64,000 nucleotides of DNA from Martinezella lusitana (GCF_014207095.1 NZ_JACHBG010000019.1:1-64000); one strand, 5' to 3'. Positions 16,696-25,359 are shown, counted from the first letter of the stretch. A program made the numbers and translations. Notes: a model not told the origin generated them from the sequence alone.

Positions 16696-17511
16696 TCAGC
16701 CCCAGGTGAGCGGATCGAGCTTAAGATAGAAGGCGAGGCGCTCGCGATCCGGTTCCACGATTTCCAGTGTTTCGAACAGGATCGTGAGGGCCCGATCGGC
16801 CTGCTGCTGCGTTGCCCAACTTTCCCCGGCATTGGCAATCATCAGCGCAAGATCGACATAGCGGTCCGCTTTTCCAACACGCCCGAGATCGATCAGGCCG
16901 GTGCATTGCAGGCTATGCGGATCGACTATGAAATTGGGCATACAGGCGTCGCCGTGGCAGAAAACCTTGTCGACAGCCTCCTGAGCAAGCCGGACAGGTA
17001 AATCGCGCCCGACACGATCAAGCAATTCAACGGCTGGCTTGCCCTGGTCTTCCGGCGGCAGGAAATCCGGGTTCACCGCATGTCTTGCGACCACATCCGC
17101 CGCCCGCGCGAACATGATCGACAAGCTGCGATCGAAAGCGCAGTCGTCTACGGGCAGCTCGTGAAGAGACCGGAGTTGCCGCGCCATCGAAGCCCAGGCC
17201 TTCAACAGGGCATCGCCATCCAATTCGACCGCGGGCACGCCGGGGATTGCCGTCATGATCAGACACGCACCATTTTCAGCCTCCTGCCAATCGATGACCT
17301 CGGGAACGGCGATCCCCCTGCCCTGAAGCCAAAGCAGCCGATCGCGTTCGCCGGCAAGATCAGCCAGGTGTGCCGGCAACGCGATTTTTGCATAGGCGCG
17401 GCCATCCCCACGCCGATAGACGAGATCACCCGATTCGCCTTCCTTCACGCGCGTCCAGTCGGCGCGCGTATGCGCGAGCAGCGCTTTTGCAGAGTCCATT
17501 TGAGCCCCCAT
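16696..17511 (-). CDS. APH(3'')-like aminoglycoside phosphotransferase
   Basis: Predicted streptomycin 3''-kinase. The fold signatures are an N-terminal Lys region (GESGDLVYRRGDGRAYAKIA), the catalytic loop FCHGDACMPNFIVD with Asp as base, and the metal-binding LIDLGRVGKADRYVDLAL. From memory these segments, and the C-terminus RERLAFYLKLDPLTWG, match the mobile StrA/APH(3'')-Ib protein very closely, including length (271 against 267). There is no flanking mobile element or linked strB-like gene, so this looks like a resident chromosomal relative. Start could be ATG 17511 or ATG 17499, the latter with GGGGG upstream. Converges with dnaJ across a terminator. Substrate not proven. Confidence 0.88.
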   Translation of the reverse strand: MGAQMDSAKALLAHTRADWTRVKEGESGDLVYRRGDGRAYAKIALPAHLADLAGERDRLLWLQGRGIAVPEVIDWQEAENGACLIMTAIPGVPAVELDGDALLKAWASMARQLRSLHELPVDDCAFDRSLSIMFARAADVVARHAVNPDFLPPEDQGKPAVELLDRVGRDLPVRLAQEAVDKVFCHGDACMPNFIVDPHSLQCTGLIDLGRVGKADRYVDLALMIANAGESWATQQQADRALTILFETLEIVEPDRERLAFYLKLDPLTWG

Positions 17512-17678
17512 TCACCGTGTCTTCAGGCAAGGCCATATAGGGAGCGCCCCATCCCGGCACCAGAGGTTGAGCCAAGTGATGCCTTCGCGCTGATCGGCGA
17601 CCAAGAAAGCGGCAAAAACCTTGCACTTGGGCGGGGTTCGGCATACGCCTCGGCCAACGACACGAATCTCAAAGACCA

Positions 17679-18806
17679 ATGCCGGACAAGGTTTTCATCT
17701 CGCGCCTGAAGCTCACGGACTTCCGCAATTACGCGGCGGCGGCGCTGACGTTTGACGAGCGGCATGTGGTGCTGACCGGCGACAATGGCGCCGGCAAGAC
17801 GAATCTGATGGAGGCGGTTTCGCTGCTATCGCCCGGCCGCGGCCTGCGCCGGGCCGCCTACACCGACGCTACCCGCGTCCATGCTCCGGGTGGATTTTCG
17901 ATCTTTGCCGAGCTGGACGGCATGGATGGCGTCGTCGAGATCGGCACCGGCATCGACACCACGGACGAATCAACCGCCCGCAAACTGCGAATCAACGGAA
18001 CGCCGGCGAAGACCGTCGACGAGCTGACCGATCATTTGCGTGTCCTCTGGCTGACGCCGGCCATGGACGGGCTCTTTACCGGCGGCTCTTCGGAGCGACG
18101 CCGCTTTCTCGACCGGCTGGTGCTATCGCTCGATCCGGCCCATGGCCGCCGCGCCAGCGATTTCGAGCGCGCCATGCGCAGCCGCAACAAGCTCCTTTCG
18201 GAAGGCCGATTCGATCCCTCCTGGCTTGCCGGCATTGAGGAGCAGATGGCAAGCCTCGGCATCGCCATGGCAATCGCGCGGCAGGAAATGCTCGGGCTCC
18301 TGGCGCGGCTGATCGCCGAAACGCGCGAGGCGACACCTTTCCCCTCGGCAGCGCTTGACCTGTCAGGCTTTCTCGACGGCCAGTTCGACCGCCCGGCCGT
18401 CGATCTGGAAGATCAATATGCCGCGATGCTGCGCGACGGACGCTACCGCGATGCCGCGGCCGGCCGCACGCTGGATGGGCCGCACAGGGTCGATCTCCTG
18501 GTGCGTCACCGCGAAAAGGACATGGAGGCGGAGCGCTGCTCCACCGGCGAACAAAAAGCTCTTTTGGTTGGATTGATTCTTGCCCATGCTCGTCTCGTGG
18601 GCAATCTGACGGGTTACGCTCCGATCCTGCTGCTGGACGAAATCGCCGCTCATCTCGACGAGGGCCGGCGCGCCGCACTTTTCGACCTCATCGACGGGCT
18701 CGGCGGGCAGGCCTTCATGACCGGTACGGACAGATCCATGTTCTCGGCGCTTGGCGAGCGGGCGCAATTCTTTACCGTTTCGCATGGCGGCATTTCAAAA
18801 TCCTAG
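17679..18806 (+). CDS. recF: DNA replication and repair protein RecF
   Basis: SMC-like ATPase that helps load RecA at gaps with RecO and RecR. The Walker A motif GDNGAGKTNLMEAV lies near residues 34-47 after the typical opening ISRLKLTDFRNY. An ABC signature region (CSTGEQKALLVGLILAHARL) and Walker B (PILLLDEIAAHLDE) occur near the C-terminus. 375 residues, full length. The ATG at 17679 follows a modest purine stretch. Divergent from the phosphotransferase gene and 36 bases before the MoeB homologue. recR lies elsewhere in this window (38987), not adjacent. Confidence 0.97.
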   Translation: MPDKVFISRLKLTDFRNYAAAALTFDERHVVLTGDNGAGKTNLMEAVSLLSPGRGLRRAAYTDATRVHAPGGFSIFAELDGMDGVVEIGTGIDTTDESTARKLRINGTPAKTVDELTDHLRVLWLTPAMDGLFTGGSSERRRFLDRLVLSLDPAHGRRASDFERAMRSRNKLLSEGRFDPSWLAGIEEQMASLGIAMAIARQEMLGLLARLIAETREATPFPSAALDLSGFLDGQFDRPAVDLEDQYAAMLRDGRYRDAAAGRTLDGPHRVDLLVRHREKDMEAERCSTGEQKALLVGLILAHARLVGNLTGYAPILLLDEIAAHLDEGRRAALFDLIDGLGGQAFMTGTDRSMFSALGERAQFFTVSHGGISKS

Positions 18807-18842
18807 CATCTCAAACTCGCTGATCATGATAGGATCGCTTCC

Positions 18843-19613
18843 ATGGATCCTTTGACACCAGACGAAATCGCCCGTTATCAGCGCCACATCCTGCTGCCCG
18901 AAGTCGGTGGGGCCGGCCAACAAAAGCTGAAGGCTGCGCGCGTGCTGGTCATCGGCGCAGGCGGCCTCGGTGCCCCGGTGTTGCAATATCTCGCGGCAGC
19001 CGGGGTCGGTACGCTCGGCATTACCGACGACGACCGGGTTTCGCTGTCCAACCTGCAGCGGCAGGTGATCCACGACACCGGCACGATCGGCGAATTGAAG
19101 ACGCAAAGTGCAGCCGACGCCATCGCCAGGCTCAACCCTCATGTGCGAATCATCCGCTTCGAGGAGCGCTTTTCGCTCGATACGGCTTCCAGGCACCTTG
19201 CCGGTTTCGATCTCGTTATCGACGGCTCGGATAATTTCGATACGCGTTATGCCGCCGCCGATGCGACCGAGGCTGCGCGCCTGCCGCTGGTGACCGGCGC
19301 TGTCGGCCGATTCGATGGATCCGTGACGACGCTGAAACCCTATGAAAGCGACGCCGATGGCGCAGCCAATCCGCGCTATCGCGATCTTTTCCCGGCTCCT
19401 CCCCCACAGGGCCTCATTCCCAGCTGCGCCGAAACGGGCATCATCGGCGCCTTGACCGGCGTCATCGGCACGCTGATGGCGATGGAAGCAATCAAGCTTA
19501 TCACCGGCATCGGCGAACCGCTGATTGGCCGACTGCTGCTTTACGATGCGCTCGCCGCGCGATTCGAAACCGTTCGCTATCGGCGCAAGCGCGCCAAGGC
19601 GGCGGCTGAGTGA
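18843..19613 (+). CDS. moeB: MoeB/ThiF-type adenylyltransferase lacking zinc cysteines
   Basis: E1-like enzyme that adenylates the C-terminal Gly-Gly of a sulfur-carrier protein (MoaD or ThiS). Visible are the ATP-binding VLVIGAGGLGAPVLQYLAAAG, the Arg/Asp set around DRVSLSNLQRQVIH, and the SCAETGIIGALTGVIGTLMAMEAIKL core holding the conserved Cys. The two CxxC zinc motifs of E. coli MoeB are absent: the first is replaced by NPRYRDLF and the C-terminus ends RRKRAKAAAE without a Cys pair. Whether it serves molybdopterin or thiamine synthesis is open. Its stop overlaps the GTG start of the next gene by 4 bases, implying coupled translation. Confidence 0.85.
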   Translation: MDPLTPDEIARYQRHILLPEVGGAGQQKLKAARVLVIGAGGLGAPVLQYLAAAGVGTLGITDDDRVSLSNLQRQVIHDTGTIGELKTQSAADAIARLNPHVRIIRFEERFSLDTASRHLAGFDLVIDGSDNFDTRYAAADATEAARLPLVTGAVGRFDGSVTTLKPYESDADGAANPRYRDLFPAPPPQGLIPSCAETGIIGALTGVIGTLMAMEAIKLITGIGEPLIGRLLLYDALAARFETVRYRRKRAKAAAE

Positions 19614-20089
19614 GCGATCTGGTGATTCAGCGTCTGGATGACAGCTTTCATCGCTGGAGCAAATTGCTCGACCTCATTCTCACTTCTTTCGCCTATATGA
19701 ACGGCCGGATCGATCCGCCCTCCTCGGCGCTCTCGCTGACGCCGCAGTCTCTCAAGGAGAAAGCGCGCAACGAGCTCGGATTTATTGCCATGGACGACGA
19801 CAAGATAGCCGGCTGTATATTTTGCCGCGCAGAGCCTGACACCCTCTATATCGGCAAGCTTGCCGTGCTGCCGGGCGCGCAGCGCAAGGGCGTCGGCAGA
19901 CGCCTGCTGGCGATGGCCGAGACGGCCGCGAACAATCTTGGCCTCACGACCCTGCGGCTCGAAACGCGCATCGAACTAACCGAGAATCACACGACTTTCG
20001 CAGGCTGGGGATTTGTGAAGACGGCCGAAAGCCGCCATCCTGGCTTTGATCGGACGACATCGATCGAGATGCGCAAGACGATCGCCTGA
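19610..20089 (+). CDS. GNAT-family N-acetyltransferase (159 aa)
   Basis: Acetyl-CoA-dependent acetyltransferase of unknown substrate. The GNAT core is clear: KLAVLPGAQRKGVGRRLLAMAE is motif A with the Q/R-x-x-G-x-G/A pyrophosphate loop, preceded by strand GFIAMDDDKIAGCIFCR and followed by LTTLRLETRIELTENHTTFAGWGF. It begins with GTG inside the moeB stop (overlap GTGA), so it is co-translated with that gene. Converges with the murA paralogue, whose stop is 26 bases away. Substrate cannot be inferred from context. Confidence 0.87.
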   Translation: MSDLVIQRLDDSFHRWSKLLDLILTSFAYMNGRIDPPSSALSLTPQSLKEKARNELGFIAMDDDKIAGCIFCRAEPDTLYIGKLAVLPGAQRKGVGRRLLAMAETAANNLGLTTLRLETRIELTENHTTFAGWGFVKTAESRHPGFDRTTSIEMRKTIA

Positions 20090-20115
20090 CGCATCTTCAG
20101 CGATAAGCAGAGCGG

Positions 20116-21429
20116 TTAAGCTTCGCGCGGCGGGATGCGGGTGATCCGAGCACCCATGGCATTCAGCCGTTCCTCGATGCGCTCGTAACCGCGCTCGATC
20201 TGCTGGGCATTGTTGATGATGCTCGTGCCTTCGGCGCACATCGCCGCGATCAACATGGCCACGCCGGCACGGATGTCGGGGCTTTCGAGTTGGGCCGCCT
20301 TCAGCTTGGAGGGGCCGGCGACGATGGCGCGATGCGGGTCGCAAAGCACGATGCGAGCGCCCATGGCGATCAGTTTGTCGACGAAGAACATGCGGCTTTC
20401 GAACATTTTTTCGAACATCAGCACGACACCGTCGCATTGCGAGGCCGTGACGATGGCGATCGACATGGTGTCTGCGGGAAAGGCCGGCCAGGGCTGGTCC
20501 TCAATCTTTGGAATATGACCGCCGAAATCGGGCTGGATCTTCATCTCCTGCCCGGAGCGAATGATGAGATCATCACCGTCGATCTGGCAGCGGATGCCAA
20601 GGCGCTCGAAGGTCATCAGGGTGGAGCGCAGATGCTCGACGCCGGCGCGGCGAATGCTGATTGCCGAGCCGGTGACGGCGGCAAGGCCGATCAGCGAGCC
20701 AACCTCGTTATGGTCAGGGCCGATTCGGTGGGATGCACCGCCGAGCCGCTGGCCGCCGTGGATGGTCATCATGTTGGTGCCGACGCCCTCGATGCGAGCG
20801 CCCATGGCGATCAGGAACCGCGCGAGATCCTGGACATGCGGCTCGGAGGCGCAATTGCGCAGGATCGTCGTCCCCTCGGCGAAAACAGCGGCGCAAAGCG
20901 CGTTTTCCGTTGCCGTCACGGATGGCTCATCGAGGAAGACATCGGCGCCGCGCAGCCCTTCCGTGCGGAAGCTGTAGACGCTATTGACCTCGATCTTGGC
21001 GCCGAGCTGCTCCAGCGCGAGGAAATGCGTGTCGACCCGGCGGCGTCCAATGACATCGCCGCCGGGTGGCGGCAGCGTGATCTCGCCGCAGCGCGCCAGC
21101 ATCGGACCGGCGAGCAGGATGGAAGCGCGGATGCGCGCACAGAGATCGGGATCGAGATTGGCGGGGCGAAGCTCCCGCGCTTCGATTTCAAGCTCGTTGC
21201 GGCCGAGCCAGCGCACCTTGGCGCCAACCGACTGGATCAGCTCCACCAAGGCCTCAACATCACGGATACGCGGCACGTTGCTGAGTTCGACGCGTTGATC
21301 GGTCAAAAGCGAAGCGGCGATGATCGGCAATGCGGCATTCTTGTTACCGCTCGGTTCGATCTCGCCCGACAGCTTGAAGCCGCCCTCGACCACATACTGA
21401 ATCCGCTCATGCGGCAGCGCACGCGCCAT
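20116..21429 (-). CDS. murA: MurA-type enolpyruvyl transferase, Cys-to-Asp variant
   Basis: Transfers enolpyruvate from PEP to UDP-GlcNAc, the first committed step of peptidoglycan synthesis. The substrate Lys lies in the start motif PSGNKNAALPIIAASLL and the fold continues with the repeated EPT domains to ARITRIPPREA. The active-site loop, PGGC in E. coli MurA, reads PPGGDVIGRRRVDTH, so Asp125 (codon at 21055-21057) replaces the catalytic Cys that fosfomycin alkylates; natural Asp variants elsewhere are active and fosfomycin-resistant. Start ATG 21429 has AAGGGCGG upstream; the longer frame to 21492 is rejected. 437 residues. It may be a second MurA paralogue. Confidence 0.88.
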   Translation of the reverse strand: MARALPHERIQYVVEGGFKLSGEIEPSGNKNAALPIIAASLLTDQRVELSNVPRIRDVEALVELIQSVGAKVRWLGRNELEIEARELRPANLDPDLCARIRASILLAGPMLARCGEITLPPPGGDVIGRRRVDTHFLALEQLGAKIEVNSVYSFRTEGLRGADVFLDEPSVTATENALCAAVFAEGTTILRNCASEPHVQDLARFLIAMGARIEGVGTNMMTIHGGQRLGGASHRIGPDHNEVGSLIGLAAVTGSAISIRRAGVEHLRSTLMTFERLGIRCQIDGDDLIIRSGQEMKIQPDFGGHIPKIEDQPWPAFPADTMSIAIVTASQCDGVVLMFEKMFESRMFFVDKLIAMGARIVLCDPHRAIVAGPSKLKAAQLESPDIRAGVAMLIAAMCAEGTSIINNAQQIERGYERIEERLNAMGARITRIPPREA

Positions 21430-21572
21430 CGTTTCCGCCCTTCTTGATTGATGTTTGCCGCCACCTCTGGGCCGGCTTTGTGACATGCACATGACCAGAG
21501 GGAGAGAAGGAAGATCTATTTTGAAGCGGCGTATGCCTGCCTCATTTCGGCCGAGGAATCAGAACGCCTTCG

Positions 21573-22574
21573 TTACCGAAACGGCAGCACGCGATTGGGT
21601 GGGCGATGGCCATCGATAAAGGTGCGGATATTGATGATGACCTTGTCGCCCATATCGATACGGCCTTCGAGCGTGGCCGAGCTCATATGCGGGAGAATCA
21701 CCACCTTGCCCTCATTGGCAAGCTTCACCAGCTTCGGATTGACGGCCGGTTCGTTTTCGAACACATCGAGTCCTGCGCCGGCGATCTTGCCTTCGCGCAG
21801 GATCTTGATCAACGCGGCTTCGTCGATGACATCGCCTCGCGCCGTGTTGACGATGTAGCTCGTCGGCTGCAGCAGCGCCAGGCGGCGAGCCGAGATCAGG
21901 TGATAGGTAGCCGGTGTCGAGGGGCAATTGACGGAGACGATATCGACCCGCGCCAGCATCTGGTCGAGGCTGTCCCAATAGGTCGCCTCGAGTTCGTCCT
22001 CGGTCGCCGGATTGACCCGTTTGCGGTTGTGATAGTGGATCGAAAGGCCGAATGCCTTGGCACGGCGAGCAACTGCCGTGCCGATGCGCCCCATGCCGAC
22101 GATGCCGATGCGCTTGCCGTGAATGCGCCGGCCGAGCATCCAGGTTGGCGACCATCCGGCCCATTCCCCGGGGTGGTCGGTCAACACACGCGCACCTTCC
22201 GCCAGCCGCCGCGGCACGGCGAGGATGAGCGCCATGGTCATATCGGCAGTATCTTCGGTCAAAACATTGGGCGTGTTGGTGACGGTGATGCCGCGCCGGG
22301 CAGCGGCTTCGACATCAATGTGATCCGTGCCGTTGGAGAAACTGGCGATCAGCCTCATCTGCGGACCGGCTTCGGCGATCACCTCGGCATCGATGCGATC
22401 GGTAACGGTGGGCACCAGCACATCGACCACGCGGACAGCCTGGATCAATTCATCCTTGGTGCGCGGGCGATCGTCAATGTTGAGTTCGGCATCGAAAAGC
22501 TCGCGCATTCGCGTTTCCACCGCATCCGGCAGTTTGCGCGTGACGTAGACCTTCGGTTTTTTCTTCGTCGTCAT
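21573..22574 (-). CDS. D-2-hydroxyacid dehydrogenase (glyoxylate/hydroxypyruvate reductase type)
   Basis: NAD(P)H-dependent reductase of the D-isomer-specific family. The Rossmann motif is GKRIGIVGMGRIGTAVARRAKAFG, the substrate-binding SNGTDHIDV lies before it, the catalytic Arg is in NTARGDVIDE, Glu in DVFENEP and His in ILPHMSSAT. 333 residues, normal. Closest in pattern to GyaR-type glyoxylate reductases of rhizobia, but substrate preference cannot be read reliably. Monocistronic, minus strand; about 140 bases before the murA paralogue, and divergent from the SH3 gene at 22766. Confidence 0.9.
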   Translation of the reverse strand: MTTKKKPKVYVTRKLPDAVETRMRELFDAELNIDDRPRTKDELIQAVRVVDVLVPTVTDRIDAEVIAEAGPQMRLIASFSNGTDHIDVEAAARRGITVTNTPNVLTEDTADMTMALILAVPRRLAEGARVLTDHPGEWAGWSPTWMLGRRIHGKRIGIVGMGRIGTAVARRAKAFGLSIHYHNRKRVNPATEDELEATYWDSLDQMLARVDIVSVNCPSTPATYHLISARRLALLQPTSYIVNTARGDVIDEAALIKILREGKIAGAGLDVFENEPAVNPKLVKLANEGKVVILPHMSSATLEGRIDMGDKVIINIRTFIDGHRPPNRVLPFR

Positions 22575-22765
22575 GGCGAGCGGCGATGCCTTGTTCAGAT
22601 GTTCTTAACCAAGAAGCAGGATAATTTTCCCGTTCCGGGCATTTCTACCAGACCCGTAGGCGAAGACAAACAAAACTCGCTCACGCGATCCGAGGATTTG
22701 CCGCTGGCCGGAGCGAAGAGGCGACGAAAACAACGCCTTCGTCATGACGAACGAACGGAAATCCA

Positions 22766-23305
22766 ATGCGTGGCAAAGTATTGAAGTCCTGCGCTATTTT
22801 TACAATAGGCCTGATAATGGCCTTTGCAACAACCGACCTTGCCGCCGCCCAGGCTGCCAAGGGACCGAGCGGATTGCCGTTGCCGCGCTTCGTCACGCTG
22901 AAATCCAAACGGGTCAATCTGCGCATTGGACCGAGCTCCGATTACGCCGTGTCATGGCTCTATCTCAAGCAGGGATTGCCGGTCGAAATCATCCAGGAAT
23001 ACGATAACTGGCGGCGCGTCCGCGACGCTGACGGCACCGAGGGTTGGGTCAACCAATCGCTACTGTCCGGCCAACGCTCGGCCATCGCCGCGCCGTGGAT
23101 GAAGGGCAAGGGCAAGGCTGTTTTCGTCAATATGCGCCGCGAAGCCCAGCCATCCGGCACGGTCATCGCCAAGCTTCAGCCGGGTGTGATGATGAGTGTC
23201 CGCGAATGCACCGGCAACTGGTGCCTCGTCACCGCCGACAGCACCGAGGGCTGGGTGGCTCAGTCCGAGATCTGGGGCGCCTATCCTGGCGAAGCCTTCA
23301 AGTAG
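22766..23305 (+). CDS. Secreted SH3 domain protein (179 aa)
   Basis: Exported protein with a signal peptide (hydrophobic run CAIFTIGLIMAFATT) cleaved near AAAQAA. Two SH3-like modules follow: the first around VNLRIGPSSDYAVSWLYLKQG to DGTEGWVNQSLLSG, the second around VNMRREAQPSGTVIAKLQPG to STEGWVAQSEIWG. This two-module arrangement is common in alphaproteobacterial envelope proteins thought to bind cell-wall peptides. It differs from the other SH3 protein in the window (8158-9009) in lacking a disordered tail. The start ATG 22766 is followed at once by a basic residue and the hydrophobic core. A RIME-like repeat lies just downstream. Confidence 0.88.
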   Translation: MRGKVLKSCAIFTIGLIMAFATTDLAAAQAAKGPSGLPLPRFVTLKSKRVNLRIGPSSDYAVSWLYLKQGLPVEIIQEYDNWRRVRDADGTEGWVNQSLLSGQRSAIAAPWMKGKGKAVFVNMRREAQPSGTVIAKLQPGVMMSVRECTGNWCLVTADSTEGWVAQSEIWGAYPGEAFK

Positions 23306-23312
23306 CATTCCC

Positions 23313-23418
23313 TAGAGCATTTCCATGTGAACCGGAGTCGCGGAAATGCTCTATCTCTTTGTTTTTAAGCAATTCCAGACGCAAAACCGCTGCGCACTTT
23401 TGCTGGAGTTGCTCTAGA
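23313..23418. repeat. RIME-type double palindrome (about 106 bases)
   Basis: Two adjacent palindromes: TAGAGCATTTCC/GGAAATGCTCTA (23313-23324 with 23342-23353, perfect 12-base arms) and AGCAATTCCAG/CTGGAGTTGCT (23368-23378 with 23403-23413, one wobble) that also encloses GCAAAA/TTTTGC. Size and two-palindrome layout match the Rhizobium-specific intergenic mosaic element described for rhizobial chromosomes. Confidence 0.75.
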
Positions 23419-23495
23419 CATCCCAAGATGAATGCAGACGCGCGACTTTTCCGGCGCGATGATATATCCCCGCATCGGAAAAGGAGATCTGTGTC

Positions 23496-24107
23496 TTGGA
23501 CCATCTACTAGGCGCTCTGGGCGTTGCGATCGTTGTATTCGCATCGACAGATGTAGACGATCTCTTCGTTCTCCTGGGTTTTTTCGCCGATCCGAAATTC
23601 CGGGTGAGGCAGATCATCATCGGCCAGTATCTGGGAATTGCCGCGCTCTTTGGCTTCAGCGTCCTCGCCTCGCTGCTGGTGTTCGTCGTTCCCGCCGCCT
23701 ATATCGGCCTTCTCGGCCTCGCGCCGATCTATTTCGGCCTGAAAAGGCTATGGGAAATCTGGAACGGCATCGACACCGACGACAATCCTGAAGACCATGA
23801 AAAGGCATCTGCGGGGCACGGCAATATCGTGGCTGTCGCCCTGGTGACGATCGCCAATGGCGGCGACAATATCAGCGTCTATACGCCGCTCTTCGCCACG
23901 CGCTCCGCCTATGAGATCCTCGCCTTCGGCTGCGTCTTCGCGGCTCTGACGGCCGTGTGGCTTGGCGTGGCCCATGCTCTTGTCAATCATCCGAAACTTG
24001 GCGCGCCGATCAGGCGGCACGGGTACAGAGTGGTGCCGTTCGTGCTGATCGCGATCGGCGTCCTCATCCTTTACGAAGCCGGGACCGTGGTTTTTTTCTG
24101 GAGCTAG
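23496..24107 (+). CDS. CadD-like cadmium resistance/transport membrane protein
   Basis: Inner-membrane protein of about 203 residues with five or six membrane spans and the family's charged N-terminal motif (STDVDDLFVLLGFF) and central TIANGGDNISVYTPLFA motif, both typical of the CadD family first described for cadmium resistance in Gram-positive bacteria. A hydrophilic loop (DTDDNPEDHEKASAGHG) has acidic and His residues that could contact metal. The start is TTG at 23496, with AAGGAGAT about 9 bases upstream; no ATG is available in frame at the N-terminus. Shares a hairpin terminator region with the convergent kinase gene. Real substrate unknown. Confidence 0.85.
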   Translation: MDHLLGALGVAIVVFASTDVDDLFVLLGFFADPKFRVRQIIIGQYLGIAALFGFSVLASLLVFVVPAAYIGLLGLAPIYFGLKRLWEIWNGIDTDDNPEDHEKASAGHGNIVAVALVTIANGGDNISVYTPLFATRSAYEILAFGCVFAALTAVWLGVAHALVNHPKLGAPIRRHGYRVVPFVLIAIGVLILYEAGTVVFFWS

Positions 24108-24142
24108 CGCCGGTAAGCCGTGTATTGCGCGATCACAACGAA

Positions 24143-24174
24143 AAGCCGCCCGTCGATCTCTCGAAGGGCGGCTT
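24143..24174. terminator. Shared hairpin terminator
   Basis: AAGCCGCCC/GGGCGGCTT (24143-24151 with 24166-24174) between the convergent CadD-like and PfkB genes. On the minus strand the stem is followed by TTTT, so it most likely ends the kinase transcript. Confidence 0.7.
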
Positions 24175-24215
24175 CATTTACCTGTAACCAGGAAAATTTC
24201 GAAAGTTGAACCCGG

Positions 24216-25208
24216 TCAGAGAAGACCGAAGGTCTTCGCCTTTTCCGACAGCGACTGCATCGGACGCGGGCCGATCTGTTCGATGACGGTCGCGGCGGCG
24301 AGATTGCCGAGCTTGGCGCAATCTTCAAGGCTGCGGCCCTGCGTGTAGCCGAACAGGAAGCCGGCGGCGAAGAGATCGCCGGCGCCGGTCGTGTCGACGC
24401 GCTCCTCGATCGGATGAGCATCGACGACATAGCGTTCGTTGCCGCGCACGATGACGGCACCGTCCTTGCCCGTGGTTACGGCGGCGATCTTACAATCGGC
24501 CGCGATCAGGGTCAGCGCCTTTTCGAAATCGTCGGTCTCGTAGAGCGACAGGGCTTCGTCGCTATTGGCAAAGACGATATCGACGGTGCCGGAGCGCATC
24601 AGATCAAGAAATTCGGCGCGATAGCGGCCGACGCAAAAGCTGTCGGACAAGGTCATCGACATTTCGCGGCCATGCGCATGGGCGATGCGGGCGCATTCGC
24701 GGATAGCTTCCTTGGCGCGTGGCGGATCCCAGAGATAGCCTTCGAAATAGGTCACCTTCGCATCGGCGACGACATCTTCCTCGACATCTTCCGGACCAAG
24801 CTCGACGCAAGCGCCGAGATAGGTGTTCATCGAACGCTCGCCATCCTCGGTCACGAAGATCATCGAACGGGCTGTCGGCGGGAAAGTGCCCTTGGCCTTG
24901 GTTTCGTAGTGGACGCCCTGGGCACGGATGTCGTGGGCGAAGATCTCTCCGAGCTGATCTTCCGCGACCTTGCCGAAATAGGCAGCCTTGCCGCCGAAAT
25001 TGGCAACGCCCGCTGCCGTGTTTCCAGCGCTGCCGCCGGAAGCTTCAAGCGCCGGCCCCATGCGCGAATAAAGAAGTTCGGCGCGTTCGGCGTCGATGAG
25101 ATTCATCGCGGCCTTGGTGATTTGATTGTCGATCAAGAACTGATCGTTACAACGGGCGATAATGTCGACGATGGCGTTGCCAACGGTCAATACATCGAAG
25201 CGAGTCAT
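24216..25208 (-). CDS. PfkB-family sugar/adenosine kinase
   Basis: Ribokinase-fold kinase annotated in rhizobia as adenosine kinase. PfkB signature 1 is seen as GGSAGNTAAGVANFGGKAAYFGKV, signature 2 as DTTGAGDLFAAGFLFGY with the catalytic Asp. The N-terminal VGNAIVDIIARC segment and length (330) match the adenosine/fructokinase subgroup. Substrate could equally be another nucleoside or sugar. Transcribed alone; upstream DNA contains three CCGGTAT-type repeats between 25221 and 25258 and then a candidate small RNA on the other strand. Confidence 0.87.
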   Translation of the reverse strand: MTRFDVLTVGNAIVDIIARCNDQFLIDNQITKAAMNLIDAERAELLYSRMGPALEASGGSAGNTAAGVANFGGKAAYFGKVAEDQLGEIFAHDIRAQGVHYETKAKGTFPPTARSMIFVTEDGERSMNTYLGACVELGPEDVEEDVVADAKVTYFEGYLWDPPRAKEAIRECARIAHAHGREMSMTLSDSFCVGRYRAEFLDLMRSGTVDIVFANSDEALSLYETDDFEKALTLIAADCKIAAVTTGKDGAVIVRGNERYVVDAHPIEERVDTTGAGDLFAAGFLFGYTQGRSLEDCAKLGNLAAATVIEQIGPRPMQSLSEKAKTFGLL

Positions 25209-25359
25209 CTATAGGAGGGTCCCGGTATTGGTGATAGCCGGTATCCGGTATTATCGGTTTTTGCGAAGTTTGGAAGAAAAATCAGCGTTTGCGGCGCCAA
25301 CTAAATTCCAGTCAGTCATTAGCCTGTCACTTTCTATCTTTAAATGCTTATCAAGCGGC

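Noticed and set aside
24216..25258. CCGGTAT-type repeats upstream of the PfkB gene as a regulator site
   Set aside because: The three copies at 25221-25258 are imperfect and irregularly spaced; not enough to call an operator.
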